DNA from: JAIXWP01 sp044371755
GTDB lineage: Bacteria > Bacteroidota > Bacteroidia > Flavobacteriales_D > Sanyastnellaceae
Assembly (NCBI GenBank): GCA_044371755.1
Contig: JBILSZ010000133.1
Coordinates: 1-6,019 of the forward strand
DNA length: 6,019 nt
Reading direction: 5' to 3'
The notes beneath the pieces were generated by a model. The model searched no databases and was not told the DNA's origin. It was given only the letters and a program-made list of their open reading frames with translations. Below, piece after piece: positions 1-5,840 of the stretch. Numbering within the stretch: position 1 is the first letter of the stretch; each line of letters opens with the position of its first letter. A program made the position numbers and the translations under genes.

Positions 1-207
1 GTTCATTTCTTGGTAAATGAAATAACTGCCCTCATTGAAATAAAATCTTCTGATAACGTCTTCAGGTTCGTCAGCAAGGGTGCACGGTAATTTAGGTTCT
101 TGTGGTTCTTCTTTTTCGCATGCTATCAGCAGTACACTGATACCGCCGATGATGCAAAGCGAAAACAGAAACTTAAAGAGGCCAAGTTGGTTGAGTTGTT
201 TTAGCAT
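1..207 (-). CDS. Putative lipoprotein, N-terminal part (runs off left edge)
   Basis: Reading the minus strand from an ATG at 207 gives 69 open codons to the window edge, so the C-terminus is missing. The N-terminus (MLKQLNQLGLFKFLFSL...) has a lysine, then a hydrophobic stretch at residues 10-29, then a lipobox LIAC with the cysteine at residue 30. This is a type II signal peptide, so the product should be a lipid-anchored envelope protein. After the cysteine comes a charged, proline-containing linker (EKEEPQEPK), typical of mature lipoproteins, and then the start of a globular part with one further cysteine near residue 43. I do not recognise the family and assign no function. The gene is divergent from the collagen-like lipoprotein at 340. 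The shared 132-bp gap should contain both promoters, but I could not find a convincing one for this strand. The coding call is fairly safe because of the lipobox, although only 69 codons are visible. Confidence 0.72.
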   Translation of the reverse strand, partial: MLKQLNQLGLFKFLFSLCIIGGISVLLIACEKEEPQEPKLPCTLADEPEDVIRRFYFNEGSYFIYQEMN

Positions 208-218
208 GGCTTAAGTAG

Positions 219-251
219 TTTGGTTTTTGTAGAACTAAATTAGTAAATTTT
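219..251 (+). promoter_or_regulatory. Possible Bacteroidota-type promoter of the collagen-like lipoprotein
   Basis: TTTG at 219-222 is followed 21 nt later by TAAATTTT at 244-251. The second word matches the Bacteroidota -7 consensus TAnnTTTG at all fixed positions except the last. This would give a 5' leader of roughly 80 nt before the ATG at 340. The region is AT-rich, so a chance match is likely enough to keep confidence low. Confidence 0.3.
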
Positions 252-339
252 TTTATCAAAAAGATGACTCTCACTTGTTTTTCCAGAAAGATTTTTCCCC
301 ATATTGCGCTCCCAAATATTAATTAACCAAAACAAACAA

Positions 340-858
340 ATGAAAAAGTTATCTTATTTCCTTTTTAGCGTTGCTTTAGTAGCGCTCGTATCTTGTGGTA
401 AAGATGGTGAACAAGGTCCTGCTGGTCCTGCCGGTCCTGCTGGTCCTGCTGGTGCTCAAGGTCCTGCTGGTGAAGATGCAGATTTCGCGATCAACAACTT
501 AACAATTCCTGTAGCTGAATGGGCTGCTTTCGGTTATGCTGAATTGGAAGCTCCTTTCATTACTCAGGATATCCAAGACAACGGTATGGCTCTTTGCTAT
601 GTAAACGACGAGTTCGGTTACTGGAACACCATTCCATCTCAGTGGCACCTTATCACTGGCTTCGCATCATTCTATGGTGACGTTGCAGGAGTAGTAGGTG
701 GATATTGCGGATTCGACTGCGATCCAGCAGCGATCCCAACTGTTGATGTGAACGTTCGCATCGTTACAATGAAGCGTGCTGACTATGAGCAAATGTCTGC
801 TGATGGTATCATCGCTGACTACAGCAAAGTGGTTAACTACCTCGGTGCTAAGAAATAA
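340..858 (+). CDS. Collagen-like lipoprotein of unknown function
   Basis: The product is 172 residues and complete. An in-frame TTG lies upstream at 304, but I choose ATG 340 because it begins a clean type II signal peptide (MKKLSYFLFSVALVALVSC). The lipobox is LVSC with the acylated cysteine at residue 19, and the start follows an A-rich leader usual for Bacteroidota. Directly after the cysteine come nine Gly-X-Y triplets (residues 20-46), mostly GPA, forming a short collagen-like stalk. The rest (47-172) is a globular domain with W61, a segment FITQDIQDNG at 73-82, W95, W102, cysteines C86, C123 and C127, and a lysine-rich C-terminus. I recall similar C-terminal domains behind short collagen-like linkers in other Bacteroidota proteins, but their function is not known to me. 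It is expected to be anchored in the outer membrane. The gene is monocistronic: a divergent neighbour lies upstream and a strong terminator lies 23 bp downstream. Confidence 0.88.
   Translation: MKKLSYFLFSVALVALVSCGKDGEQGPAGPAGPAGPAGAQGPAGEDADFAINNLTIPVAEWAAFGYAELEAPFITQDIQDNGMALCYVNDEFGYWNTIPSQWHLITGFASFYGDVAGVVGGYCGFDCDPAAIPTVDVNVRIVTMKRADYEQMSADGIIADYSKVVNYLGAKK
415..468 (+). repeat. 9-bp tandem repeat encoding the Gly-Pro-Ala triplets
   Basis: The unit GGTCCTGCT occurs four times head to tail at 415-450. The second copy differs by one silent base (GGTCCTGCC). After one variant unit (GGTGCTCAA, 451-459) it occurs once more at 460-468. Each unit encodes Gly-Pro-Ala, so slippage would lengthen or shorten the stalk without changing frame. 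Confidence 0.85.
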
Positions 859-881
859 TCTTCTAGAAATATTTCAAGAAG

Positions 882-912
882 AAAGGGCTGTCCATCGGGC
901 AGCCCTTTTTTT
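882..912 (+). terminator. Intrinsic terminator of the collagen-like lipoprotein gene
   Basis: A 23-nt hairpin runs from 884 to 906: AGGGCTGTCC pairs with GGGCAGCCCT across a three-base ATC loop, giving ten pairs of which one is G-U. It is followed directly by a run of seven T (906-912). The stem starts 26 bp after the stop codon. This is a textbook Rho-independent terminator. Confidence 0.93.
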
Positions 913-930
913 GGCTCGAATTCTAGTTAA

Positions 931-1111
931 CATTCTTTGCGCCGTGTCCCTTTAGGAGCTTTGGGGGAACTTTGCGCCCTTTGTGCCTTTGCGTTTAATT
1001 GATCCTTTTAGATCTTAAGGAGTTGTCACAATTACAAGAGATATGGCGCTTCGAAATCGCTGACTTTTTTTACCGCCAAGGCGCCAAGAGCGCCAAGTTG
1101 CGCAAAGGAGG
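931..1111 (+). repeat. Near-palindromic repeat, unit A
   Basis: The left arm (from CTTTGCGCC at 935) and the right arm (CGCCAAGGCGCCAAGAGCG, about 1074-1092, then GTTGCGCAAAGG) are imperfect reverse complements around a core of about 80 bp. The segment 1052-1107 is identical to 1296-1351 in unit B over 56 bp. The left arm contains a short extra insert at about 944-966 (GTGTCCCTTTAGGAGC, then CTTTGGGGG). No gene is visible here. Confidence 0.85.
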
Positions 1112-1179
1112 TCGGCTCGAATTCGATAAACAAACTCTTATTTGTTGTCAACTGAAATTTTAATACGTCAATATTAAAC

Positions 1180-1357
1180 AAACCTCTTTGCGAAACTTTG
1201 CGCCCTTGGCGCTGTGTCCCTATGGGAGCCTTTGCGTTTAATTGATGCTTAAAGAACTTTAAGAGTCATCACAATCACAAGAGTCGAGTTCACGACGAAA
1301 TCGCTGACTTTTTTTACCGCCAAGGCGCCAAGAGCGCCAAGTTGCGCAAAGAGGTTT
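1180..1357 (+). repeat. Near-palindromic repeat, unit B (best-preserved ends)
   Basis: This unit has perfect 13-bp terminal inverted repeats: AAACCTCTTTGCG at 1180-1192 and its reverse complement at 1345-1357. Continuing inward, a further 20 bp match at 17 positions, so the ends pair over 33 bp with three mismatches. The core carries GTCG-AGTTCA-CGAC, a possible small hairpin, and then a run of seven T (1309-1315). A short insert TGTGTCCCTATGGGAGC interrupts the left arm at 1213-1229. I could not see a target-site duplication outside the ends. Such a unit could fold into a long hairpin as RNA or as single-stranded DNA. Confidence 0.9.
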
Positions 1358-1400
1358 AGCTTTAATTTGATTTGTATCATGACTCTCGAAAAGGACTTTT

Positions 1401-1778
1401 TTAAAGGTTATGAGCTATACGCTTGATGCCTTCTTTGAGGAGCGGTACGTTAAAATTGATGAGAAGGGCGAGTTTAAGGTTGCTTAGTTTTAAATATGTC
1501 AATGTCTGAGCGATGTGTAGATTATTAATCTGCTCTACACTCTTTAATTCGATTATTACTTTCTGGTTAACCAAAAGGTCAATTCTAAATCCTGCGGTAA
1601 GTTTCGCATCTTTGAAAACTATTGGTTGACTTTTTTCCTTTTCTACAAAAAGCCCTCTTTGGTTGAGTTCATAATGAAGGCATTCGTGGTAAACACTTTC
1701 AAGCAGCCCTGGCCCGAGGGTATTGTGTACCTCGAAGGATGCGTTAAGGATTTCTTTTGCTATTTCGTTTTCGGTCAT
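1401..1778 (-). CDS. GxxExxY family protein, PD-(D/E)XK nuclease-like
   Basis: The product has 125 residues, which fits my recollection that GxxExxY proteins are about 120-130 residues long, so it looks complete. The name-giving motif is present as G24-L-L-E27-S-V-Y30 inside LGPGLLESVYHE. A PD-(D/E)XK-like catalytic set follows: D67 in FRIDLLV, then E77-L-K79 in VIIELKS, and a helix with Q91 and Y95 (AQTLTYLKL). This fits the family's assignment to the PD-(D/E)XK nuclease superfamily (Pfam PDDEXK_3). No activity has been shown to my knowledge, and the biological role is unknown. No frameshift or missing motif residue is seen, so it is probably functional. It stands alone on the minus strand, with repeat units on both sides: B ends 44 bp past its stop and C begins 93 bp before its start. 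The leader is AT-rich and lacks a Shine-Dalgarno sequence. Confidence 0.9.
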   Translation of the reverse strand: MTENEIAKEILNASFEVHNTLGPGLLESVYHECLHYELNQRGLFVEKEKSQPIVFKDAKLTAGFRIDLLVNQKVIIELKSVEQINNLHIAQTLTYLKLSNLKLALLINFNVPLLKEGIKRIAHNL

Positions 1779-1833
1779 GAAATTTTTTTACAAATCTTGA
1801 ATATTTGTTTTTTATAAAAAAGAATACTTTATT

Positions 1834-1866
1834 CAAGGATATGCGCATAAATTATGCGAATGGAAA
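1834..1866 (-). promoter_or_regulatory. Possible promoter with palindromic operator upstream of the GxxExxY gene
   Basis: On the minus strand TTTC (1866-1863) is followed after 21 nt by TATCCTTG (1841-1834). These are near matches to the Bacteroidota -33 TTTG and -7 TAnnTTTG boxes. Between them lies a perfect odd palindrome, CGCATAA-A-TTATGCG (1844-1858), with 7-bp arms. A dimeric repressor bound there would block the promoter, but no candidate regulator is encoded nearby. Each box has one mismatch, so the call is tentative. Confidence 0.3.
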
Positions 1867-1870
1867 TTAG

Positions 1871-2042
1871 TCCCTTTGCGCCGCGCCCCTTTGGGGGAAT
1901 TTTGCGCCCTTTGCGCCTTCGCGGTATAAAAAGTTTTCGATTTCGAGGTTCACACCGTTCTTATAATCGCAACAACTCCTCGAATTTTATTGGTATCAAT
2001 TCAACGCCAAGACGCCAAGAGCGCCAAGTTGCGCAAAGGAGG
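1871..2042 (-). repeat. Near-palindromic repeat, unit C (core inverted)
   Basis: The left arm aligns in the same direction with the left arm of unit A (CTTTGCGCCG, then CCCTTT and GGGGGAA, then TTTGCGCCCTTTG). The right arm and outer flank also match A (GCGCCAAGTTGCGCAAAGGA, then GGTCGGCT). The core is reversed: the reverse complement of 1910-1948 and its neighbour matches the A core in about 33 of 40 positions, and the reverse complement of 1959-2008 matches A at 35 of 50 positions without gaps. It is the most diverged unit. An open frame across it (1854-2108) is a repeat artefact. Confidence 0.8.
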
Positions 2043-2112
2043 TCGGCTAGAATTCGACACAACAAATTCTATTTTTCGCCTTCTCTAATTTTAACGCATC
2101 AACCATAAACAG

Positions 2113-2284
2113 ACCTCTTTGCGAAACTTTGCGCCCTTTGCGCCTTCGCGTTTAATTGAAGCTTTTAAAGCTTAAGGAGTCATCACAATCACAAGAGTTG
2201 AGTTCATGACTAAATCGCTGACTTTTTTTACCGCCAAGGCGCCAAGAGCGCCAAGTTGCCCCAAAGGGGCGCGGCGCAAAGGGA
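2113..2284 (+). repeat. Near-palindromic repeat, unit D
   Basis: The left arm shares its first 26 bp with unit B (B 1182-1207, D 2113-2138). The core shares TCATCACAATCACAAGAGT with B, and the 48 bp at 2212-2259 are identical to 1054-1101 in A and 1298-1345 in B. The right arm is interrupted at about 2259-2275 by a CCCCAAAGGGG-containing insert. Bases 2259-2284 are the exact reverse complement of 1871-1896 in unit C. The unit ends 18 bp before the mfd stop codon, so mfd transcripts probably run into it. Confidence 0.88.
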
Positions 2285-2302
2285 TATGGCGCCTCTCACA
2301 AA

Positions 2303-5300
2303 TCACACCACCACCTTCTTGCCCTCAGTCATAGCGGTCAATATCTTCACCGCTTGCTTCAAGGTCTTTACATTCGTAAAGGAAATCCGCAGCGTATCGT
2401 CTTTCTCATACATTTTACCCAAATCCACATTGTGTTTGATAAACTCTAACACAGTGCTAAAACGGTCGCTTTGATAATAGGGCGAGTCTTGTTTAGTGAT
2501 AAAATATCCAATCATCTTTTCACTCTTCAAGACGAGTTTTTCCAAACCAATGTCGCGCGCCAACCATCGCAGTCTCATCGTATCAATCAAGCGCAAGGTC
2601 GGCTCTGGGATAGCACCAAATCGATCGATAAGGCGCGTGCAATACTGCTGCAAGTCTTCTTCTGTTTCGATGTCATCCAACTCCCGATATAACGCTATTC
2701 TCTCTGTGATGCTGCTCACATATTCGTCGGGTATGAGTATTTCAAAATCGGTCTCCAACGCTGTTTCGCGCAAATAGTGATTGCTCTTGCGCTGTTCGGC
2801 TTCATACAGATCTTGAAAATGTTCTTGCTTCAACTCATCGATGGCTTCGTTGAGAATTTTTTGATAGGTCTCAAAACCAATATCATTGATAAATCCACTT
2901 TGTTCTCCACCCAACAAATTGCCCGCTCCACGAATATCCAAATCGCGCATCGCTATATGTAAACCCGATCCCAAATCGCTAAACTGCTCTATCGCCATCA
3001 ATCGTTTTTTACTATCACTGGGCAATAAATGTAGGGGCGGTGCAAGCAAGTAACAGAATGCGTGCTTGTTGTTTCGCCCTACGCGCCCGCGCAATTGGTG
3101 CAAATCAGACAATCCAAAATTATGCGCGTCATTGATGATGATGGTATTGGCGTTGCTAATATCAATTCCACTTTCTACAATGGCAGTACTCACCAATACA
3201 TCAAACTCTCCTTCGATAAATTTGGACATCACTTCTTCCAATTCTTCTCCTCCCATTTGTCCATGTCCTACTCCTATGCGCACGTCAGGACATAGGCGCT
3301 GTATCATACCTGCTAGGTCTTTGAGATTCTGAATGCGATTGTGAACGAAAAAGACTTGTCCTCCACGTTGCACTTCATAACTCACAGCGTCGCGGATCAC
3401 TTCTTCATTGAAGGTGTGTATTTCCGTTTGTATGGGGTGGCGGTTGGGCGGCGGTGTTTGCATAATGCTCAAATCACGCGCTCCCATCAACGAAAACTGA
3501 AGCGTGCGCGGAATGGGCGTGGCAGTAAGCGTGAGCGTATCCACATTTTCGCGCATGGTTTTCAATTTATCTTTCACGGCCACACCAAACTTTTGTTCTT
3601 CATCAATGATGAGCAATCCGAGGTCTTTGAATTTTACTTTCTTGCCCACGAGCGCGTGGGTGCCCACGAGGATGTCAATCTTCCCTTCCTCAAGCTGTTT
3701 GAGCGTTTCAGAGGTTTGTTTCGCGGTCTTAAAGCGATTGATATAATCTACCCGTATCGGGAAATCTTTGAGTCGTTTCGAAAAACTTTTATAATGCTGC
3801 AATGAAAGAATGGTGGTGGGCACGAGCACTGCTACTTGTTTGCCGTCAGTGGCGGCTTTGAAGGCTGCACGCACCGCAATTTCTGTTTTACCAAATCCAA
3901 CATCACCACACACAAGACGATCCATCGGTGCTTGCTGTTCCATGTCTTCTTTTACAGCGATGGTGGCCTTTAATTGATCGGGCGTGTCCTCATACATAAA
4001 TGAGGCTTCCAACTCGGTCTGCATATAGGTGTCCCGATTGAATGCAAATCCTTTGGTGGTTTTCCGCTTCGCGTAAAGCTTGATCAGGTCGAAGGCAAGT
4101 TCCTTGACTTTTGTCTTGGTTTTGCGTTTGAGATTTTGCCAAGCATTGCTGCCGAGTTTATCTACCGATGGCGCGCTTCCATCTTTGCCCACATACTTGG
4201 AAATGCGATGCAAACTGTGAATGCTCACATAGAGAATGTCTCCTCCTTTGTAGGTGAGGCGAATGGCTTCTTGTTCTTTTCCATTCACATCTATTTTTTG
4301 CAATCCGCTAAATTGTCCCACGCCATGATCGATGTGTACTACATAATCGCCTGGCTGCAGCGACATGATTTCTTTGAGCGTCAGCGCTTCTTTACTTTTC
4401 TTAAATCCTTCTTTTAATCTAAAGCGATGATAGCGTTCGAAGATTTGATGATCTGTATATACAAGTATCTTAGAAGCCTTGTCAATAAAGCCTTCGCTGA
4501 GGTCGATATTGATGGGGTGAAAATGAACTGCGTGATCTTTGTCTTCAAATATTTGATGAAGTCGTTCGATTTGTTTGGCTTGCCCTGCCACAATGATGTT
4601 GGTATATCCCACCTTGGCATTATTCGATAGATTTTCACCCAACATGTCAAAGTTTTTGTTGAATGCGGGTTGCGGCATCAAGTCGAATTCTATCGTTTGG
4701 CCTTGTACAAACTTACGTCCATGTCCAAATTCAGTCACACGCTTGCGCTCGAGCATGCGCACGAGGTCTTCCTTCGGTGTATAAAGCTCGTCAGGCTTTT
4801 GATGGCCCATCAATCCTTTGAGCTTGTCAAACTGTGTGGTGGCTTTTTCTAATTCTTTTTCAAAAACTTCCATACAGCCCGCCACATCTTTCAGCCACAC
4901 AACAGAGTTTTCAGGTAAAAAGTCAATCAAATTAATGCGCGATTCTTCGGAGGTTCGCTGCGTGATATTGGGAACAATAGTGGCTTTCGCCATCTTGGCC
5001 ACCGACAATTGTGTAGCGGGTTCGAACTTTCGAATAGATTCTATCTCATCGCCAAAAAGTTCGATGCGATAAGGATGATCATAGGAATAGGAAAACACAT
5101 CGAGAATACCACCGCGCACGGCGTATTGACCGGGTTCATAAACATAATCTACTTTTTCAAAACCAAAGTCCTGAAAGATTTCATCAATAAATTCGAGTGA
5201 AATTTTATTTCCAATTTCAATGTCAAATGTATTTTTTGACATTTCTTTTTTACTTACTACTTTCTCAGCGATGGCTTCTGCGTAAGTCACAATCACCGCG

Positions 5301-5716
5301 CCATCGGGTCGCTTATTGAGTTCGTTGAGCACTTCTGCGCGCATCGCCACGTTCGCATTTTCAGTTTGCTCAATCTGATAGGCCACGCGTGCACTCCGTG
5401 GGAAAAAGAGAATATGATTTTTTCGAATCTTGATGATTTCTTCTTCATCTTTCACAAACCCTTGTTGGTCGCGCTCTTGAAAGGGAAAGAGTATATTTTC
5501 CAAATCATTGAGAAAATAAGCGGCCATTTCCTTGTCTTCGAGCACAAATACTGTCGTGCCTTCGAATTGCTCAAGGTGGGCAGCGGCAATCAATCCGGCA
5601 GCCGAACCTACCAATCCTTTAAGATGAACTTTGCTCTGTGTCAGCGCTTGAAGGCTTTTCAATTCGCCCAGCGATGGAAGCTGTTTATAGTGTTCTTTGA
5701 GTTGATATATATTCAT
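2303..5716 (-). CDS. mfd: Transcription-repair coupling factor Mfd
   Basis: Mfd is the cytoplasmic ATP-driven translocase that displaces RNA polymerase stalled at DNA lesions and recruits UvrA for nucleotide excision repair. The product is 1137 residues (E. coli Mfd is 1148). The domains run in the expected order. A UvrB-like N-terminal region includes YEPGQYAVRGGILDVFSY at 193-210. The RNA polymerase-interacting CarD-like domain starts at about 453 (PGDYVVHIDHGVGQF) and reaches SLHRISKY at 501-508. The helicase core has Walker A GDVGFGKTE at 604-612, DEEQ at 705-708, TATPIPRT at 731-738, STAIVESGID at 843-852 and QLRGRVGR at 874-881. A RecG-like TRG region follows (IRGAGNLLGG, 928-937), then the C-terminal regulatory domain. 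All ATPase motifs are intact. I choose ATG 5716 over the in-frame ATG 5737 because MNIYQLKEHY resembles Bacteroidota Mfd N-termini; the upstream choice would add seven residues and start within a hairpin. No terminator precedes repeat D downstream. Confidence 0.98.
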   Translation of the reverse strand: MNIYQLKEHYKQLPSLGELKSLQALTQSKVHLKGLVGSAAGLIAAAHLEQFEGTTVFVLEDKEMAAYFLNDLENILFPFQERDQQGFVKDEEEIIKIRKNHILFFPRSARVAYQIEQTENANVAMRAEVLNELNKRPDGAVIVTYAEAIAEKVVSKKEMSKNTFDIEIGNKISLEFIDEIFQDFGFEKVDYVYEPGQYAVRGGILDVFSYSYDHPYRIELFGDEIESIRKFEPATQLSVAKMAKATIVPNITQRTSEESRINLIDFLPENSVVWLKDVAGCMEVFEKELEKATTQFDKLKGLMGHQKPDELYTPKEDLVRMLERKRVTEFGHGRKFVQGQTIEFDLMPQPAFNKNFDMLGENLSNNAKVGYTNIIVAGQAKQIERLHQIFEDKDHAVHFHPINIDLSEGFIDKASKILVYTDHQIFERYHRFRLKEGFKKSKEALTLKEIMSLQPGDYVVHIDHGVGQFSGLQKIDVNGKEQEAIRLTYKGGDILYVSIHSLHRISKYVGKDGSAPSVDKLGSNAWQNLKRKTKTKVKELAFDLIKLYAKRKTTKGFAFNRDTYMQTELEASFMYEDTPDQLKATIAVKEDMEQQAPMDRLVCGDVGFGKTEIAVRAAFKAATDGKQVAVLVPTTILSLQHYKSFSKRLKDFPIRVDYINRFKTAKQTSETLKQLEEGKIDILVGTHALVGKKVKFKDLGLLIIDEEQKFGVAVKDKLKTMRENVDTLTLTATPIPRTLQFSLMGARDLSIMQTPPPNRHPIQTEIHTFNEEVIRDAVSYEVQRGGQVFFVHNRIQNLKDLAGMIQRLCPDVRIGVGHGQMGGEELEEVMSKFIEGEFDVLVSTAIVESGIDISNANTIIINDAHNFGLSDLHQLRGRVGRNNKHAFCYLLAPPLHLLPSDSKKRLMAIEQFSDLGSGLHIAMRDLDIRGAGNLLGGEQSGFINDIGFETYQKILNEAIDELKQEHFQDLYEAEQRKSNHYLRETALETDFEILIPDEYVSSITERIALYRELDDIETEEDLQQYCTRLIDRFGAIPEPTLRLIDTMRLRWLARDIGLEKLVLKSEKMIGYFITKQDSPYYQSDRFSTVLEFIKHNVDLGKMYEKDDTLRISFTNVKTLKQAVKILTAMTEGKKVVV

Positions 5717-5733
5717 TTGTACAATGCAAAAAG

Positions 5734-5765
5734 GCACATAAGGAGGTACATGTCTCTTTATGTGC
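5734..5765. other. Inverted repeat in the mfd leader
   Basis: GCACATAA at 5734-5741 and TTATGTGC at 5758-5765 form a perfect 8-bp stem around 16 nt. Read on the plus strand, six more pairs are possible if G-U pairs are counted, leaving a four-base loop. Read as mfd mRNA, the inner part is interrupted by A-C mismatches. It ends 17 bp before the mfd start codon, so it may influence mfd translation or be a protein-binding site. Confidence 0.45.
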
Positions 5766-5811
5766 GTTCATATAAATCAAGGAGTCTTTTTTTTGTTCAC
5801 CCCTCCATCGA

Positions 5812-5819
5812 CAAAGGTA
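5812..5819 (-). promoter_or_regulatory. Probable -7 box of the mfd promoter
   Basis: The minus strand reads TACCTTTG, a perfect match to the Bacteroidota -7 consensus TAnnTTTG. Transcription would start near 5805, giving a leader of about 90 nt before ATG 5716. No good TTTG -33 box lies 19-21 nt upstream, which lowers the confidence. Confidence 0.45.
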
Positions 5820-5840
5820 GTGCACTAATTTCGTGGCCGT

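Larger units (their letters stand above)
913..2284. mobile_element. Repeat islet carrying a GxxExxY gene (candidate composite element)
   Basis: The whole interval between the terminator at 912 and the mfd stop is made of four related near-palindromic units (A-D) plus one small gene. Two units lie on each side of the gene. The spacer between A and B (1108-1182) aligns with the spacer between C and D (2038-2113), including GAGGTCGGCT, GAATTCGA and a final AAACA(A/G)ACCTC. The flanks are therefore copies of one composite of about 420 bp. I see no transposase, integrase or clear target-site duplication, so mobility is inferred only from the repeat architecture. Unit A cannot be assigned an exact left edge: a partial copy of the spacer word GGCTCGAATTC sits at 913-923, right after the terminator. 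An alternative is plain accumulation of dispersed repeats around an older gene. Confidence 0.4.

Noticed and set aside
304..339. TTG start giving a 12-residue longer collagen-like lipoprotein
   Set aside because: The extension is polar and would bury the signal peptide; ATG 340 gives a normal lipoprotein signal sequence.
1354..1400. Terminator of the GxxExxY gene at AAAAGGACTTTTTT
   Set aside because: The palindrome leaves a two-base loop and weak A-T pairing, so it would not form a stable terminator hairpin.
1626..1817. Plus-strand open frame of 63 codons opposite the GxxExxY gene
   Set aside because: It lies antisense to a gene with clear family motifs, and its product resembles no protein I know.
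1854..2108. Plus-strand open frame of 84 codons across unit C
   Set aside because: It reads straight through the repeat arms (arginine- and proline-rich low-complexity product), has no recognisable domain and exists only because the repeat lacks stops in that frame.
931..2284. CRISPR array, because of repeated GC-rich units
   Set aside because: There are only four units of about 175 bp, with diverged sequence, mixed core orientation, and spacers that are themselves repeated. No cas gene is present.
2256..2474. Plus-strand open frame of 72 codons at the repeat D / mfd junction
   Set aside because: It starts in the repeat and continues antisense to the mfd C-terminus; no coding signature.
2303..5716. 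Many open frames on both strands inside mfd, up to 161 codons (for example 3341-3805, 5366-5851 and 4414-4650)
   Set aside because: They are shadows of the mfd reading frame, which has intact domains over its full length. None shows motifs or its own start signals, apart from the short end segment discussed as a finding.
5717..5737. Upstream ATG start for mfd at 5737
   Set aside because: It adds MPFCIVQ, not typical of Mfd N-termini, and starts inside the inverted repeat; ATG 5716 fits better, though the upstream start is not excluded.
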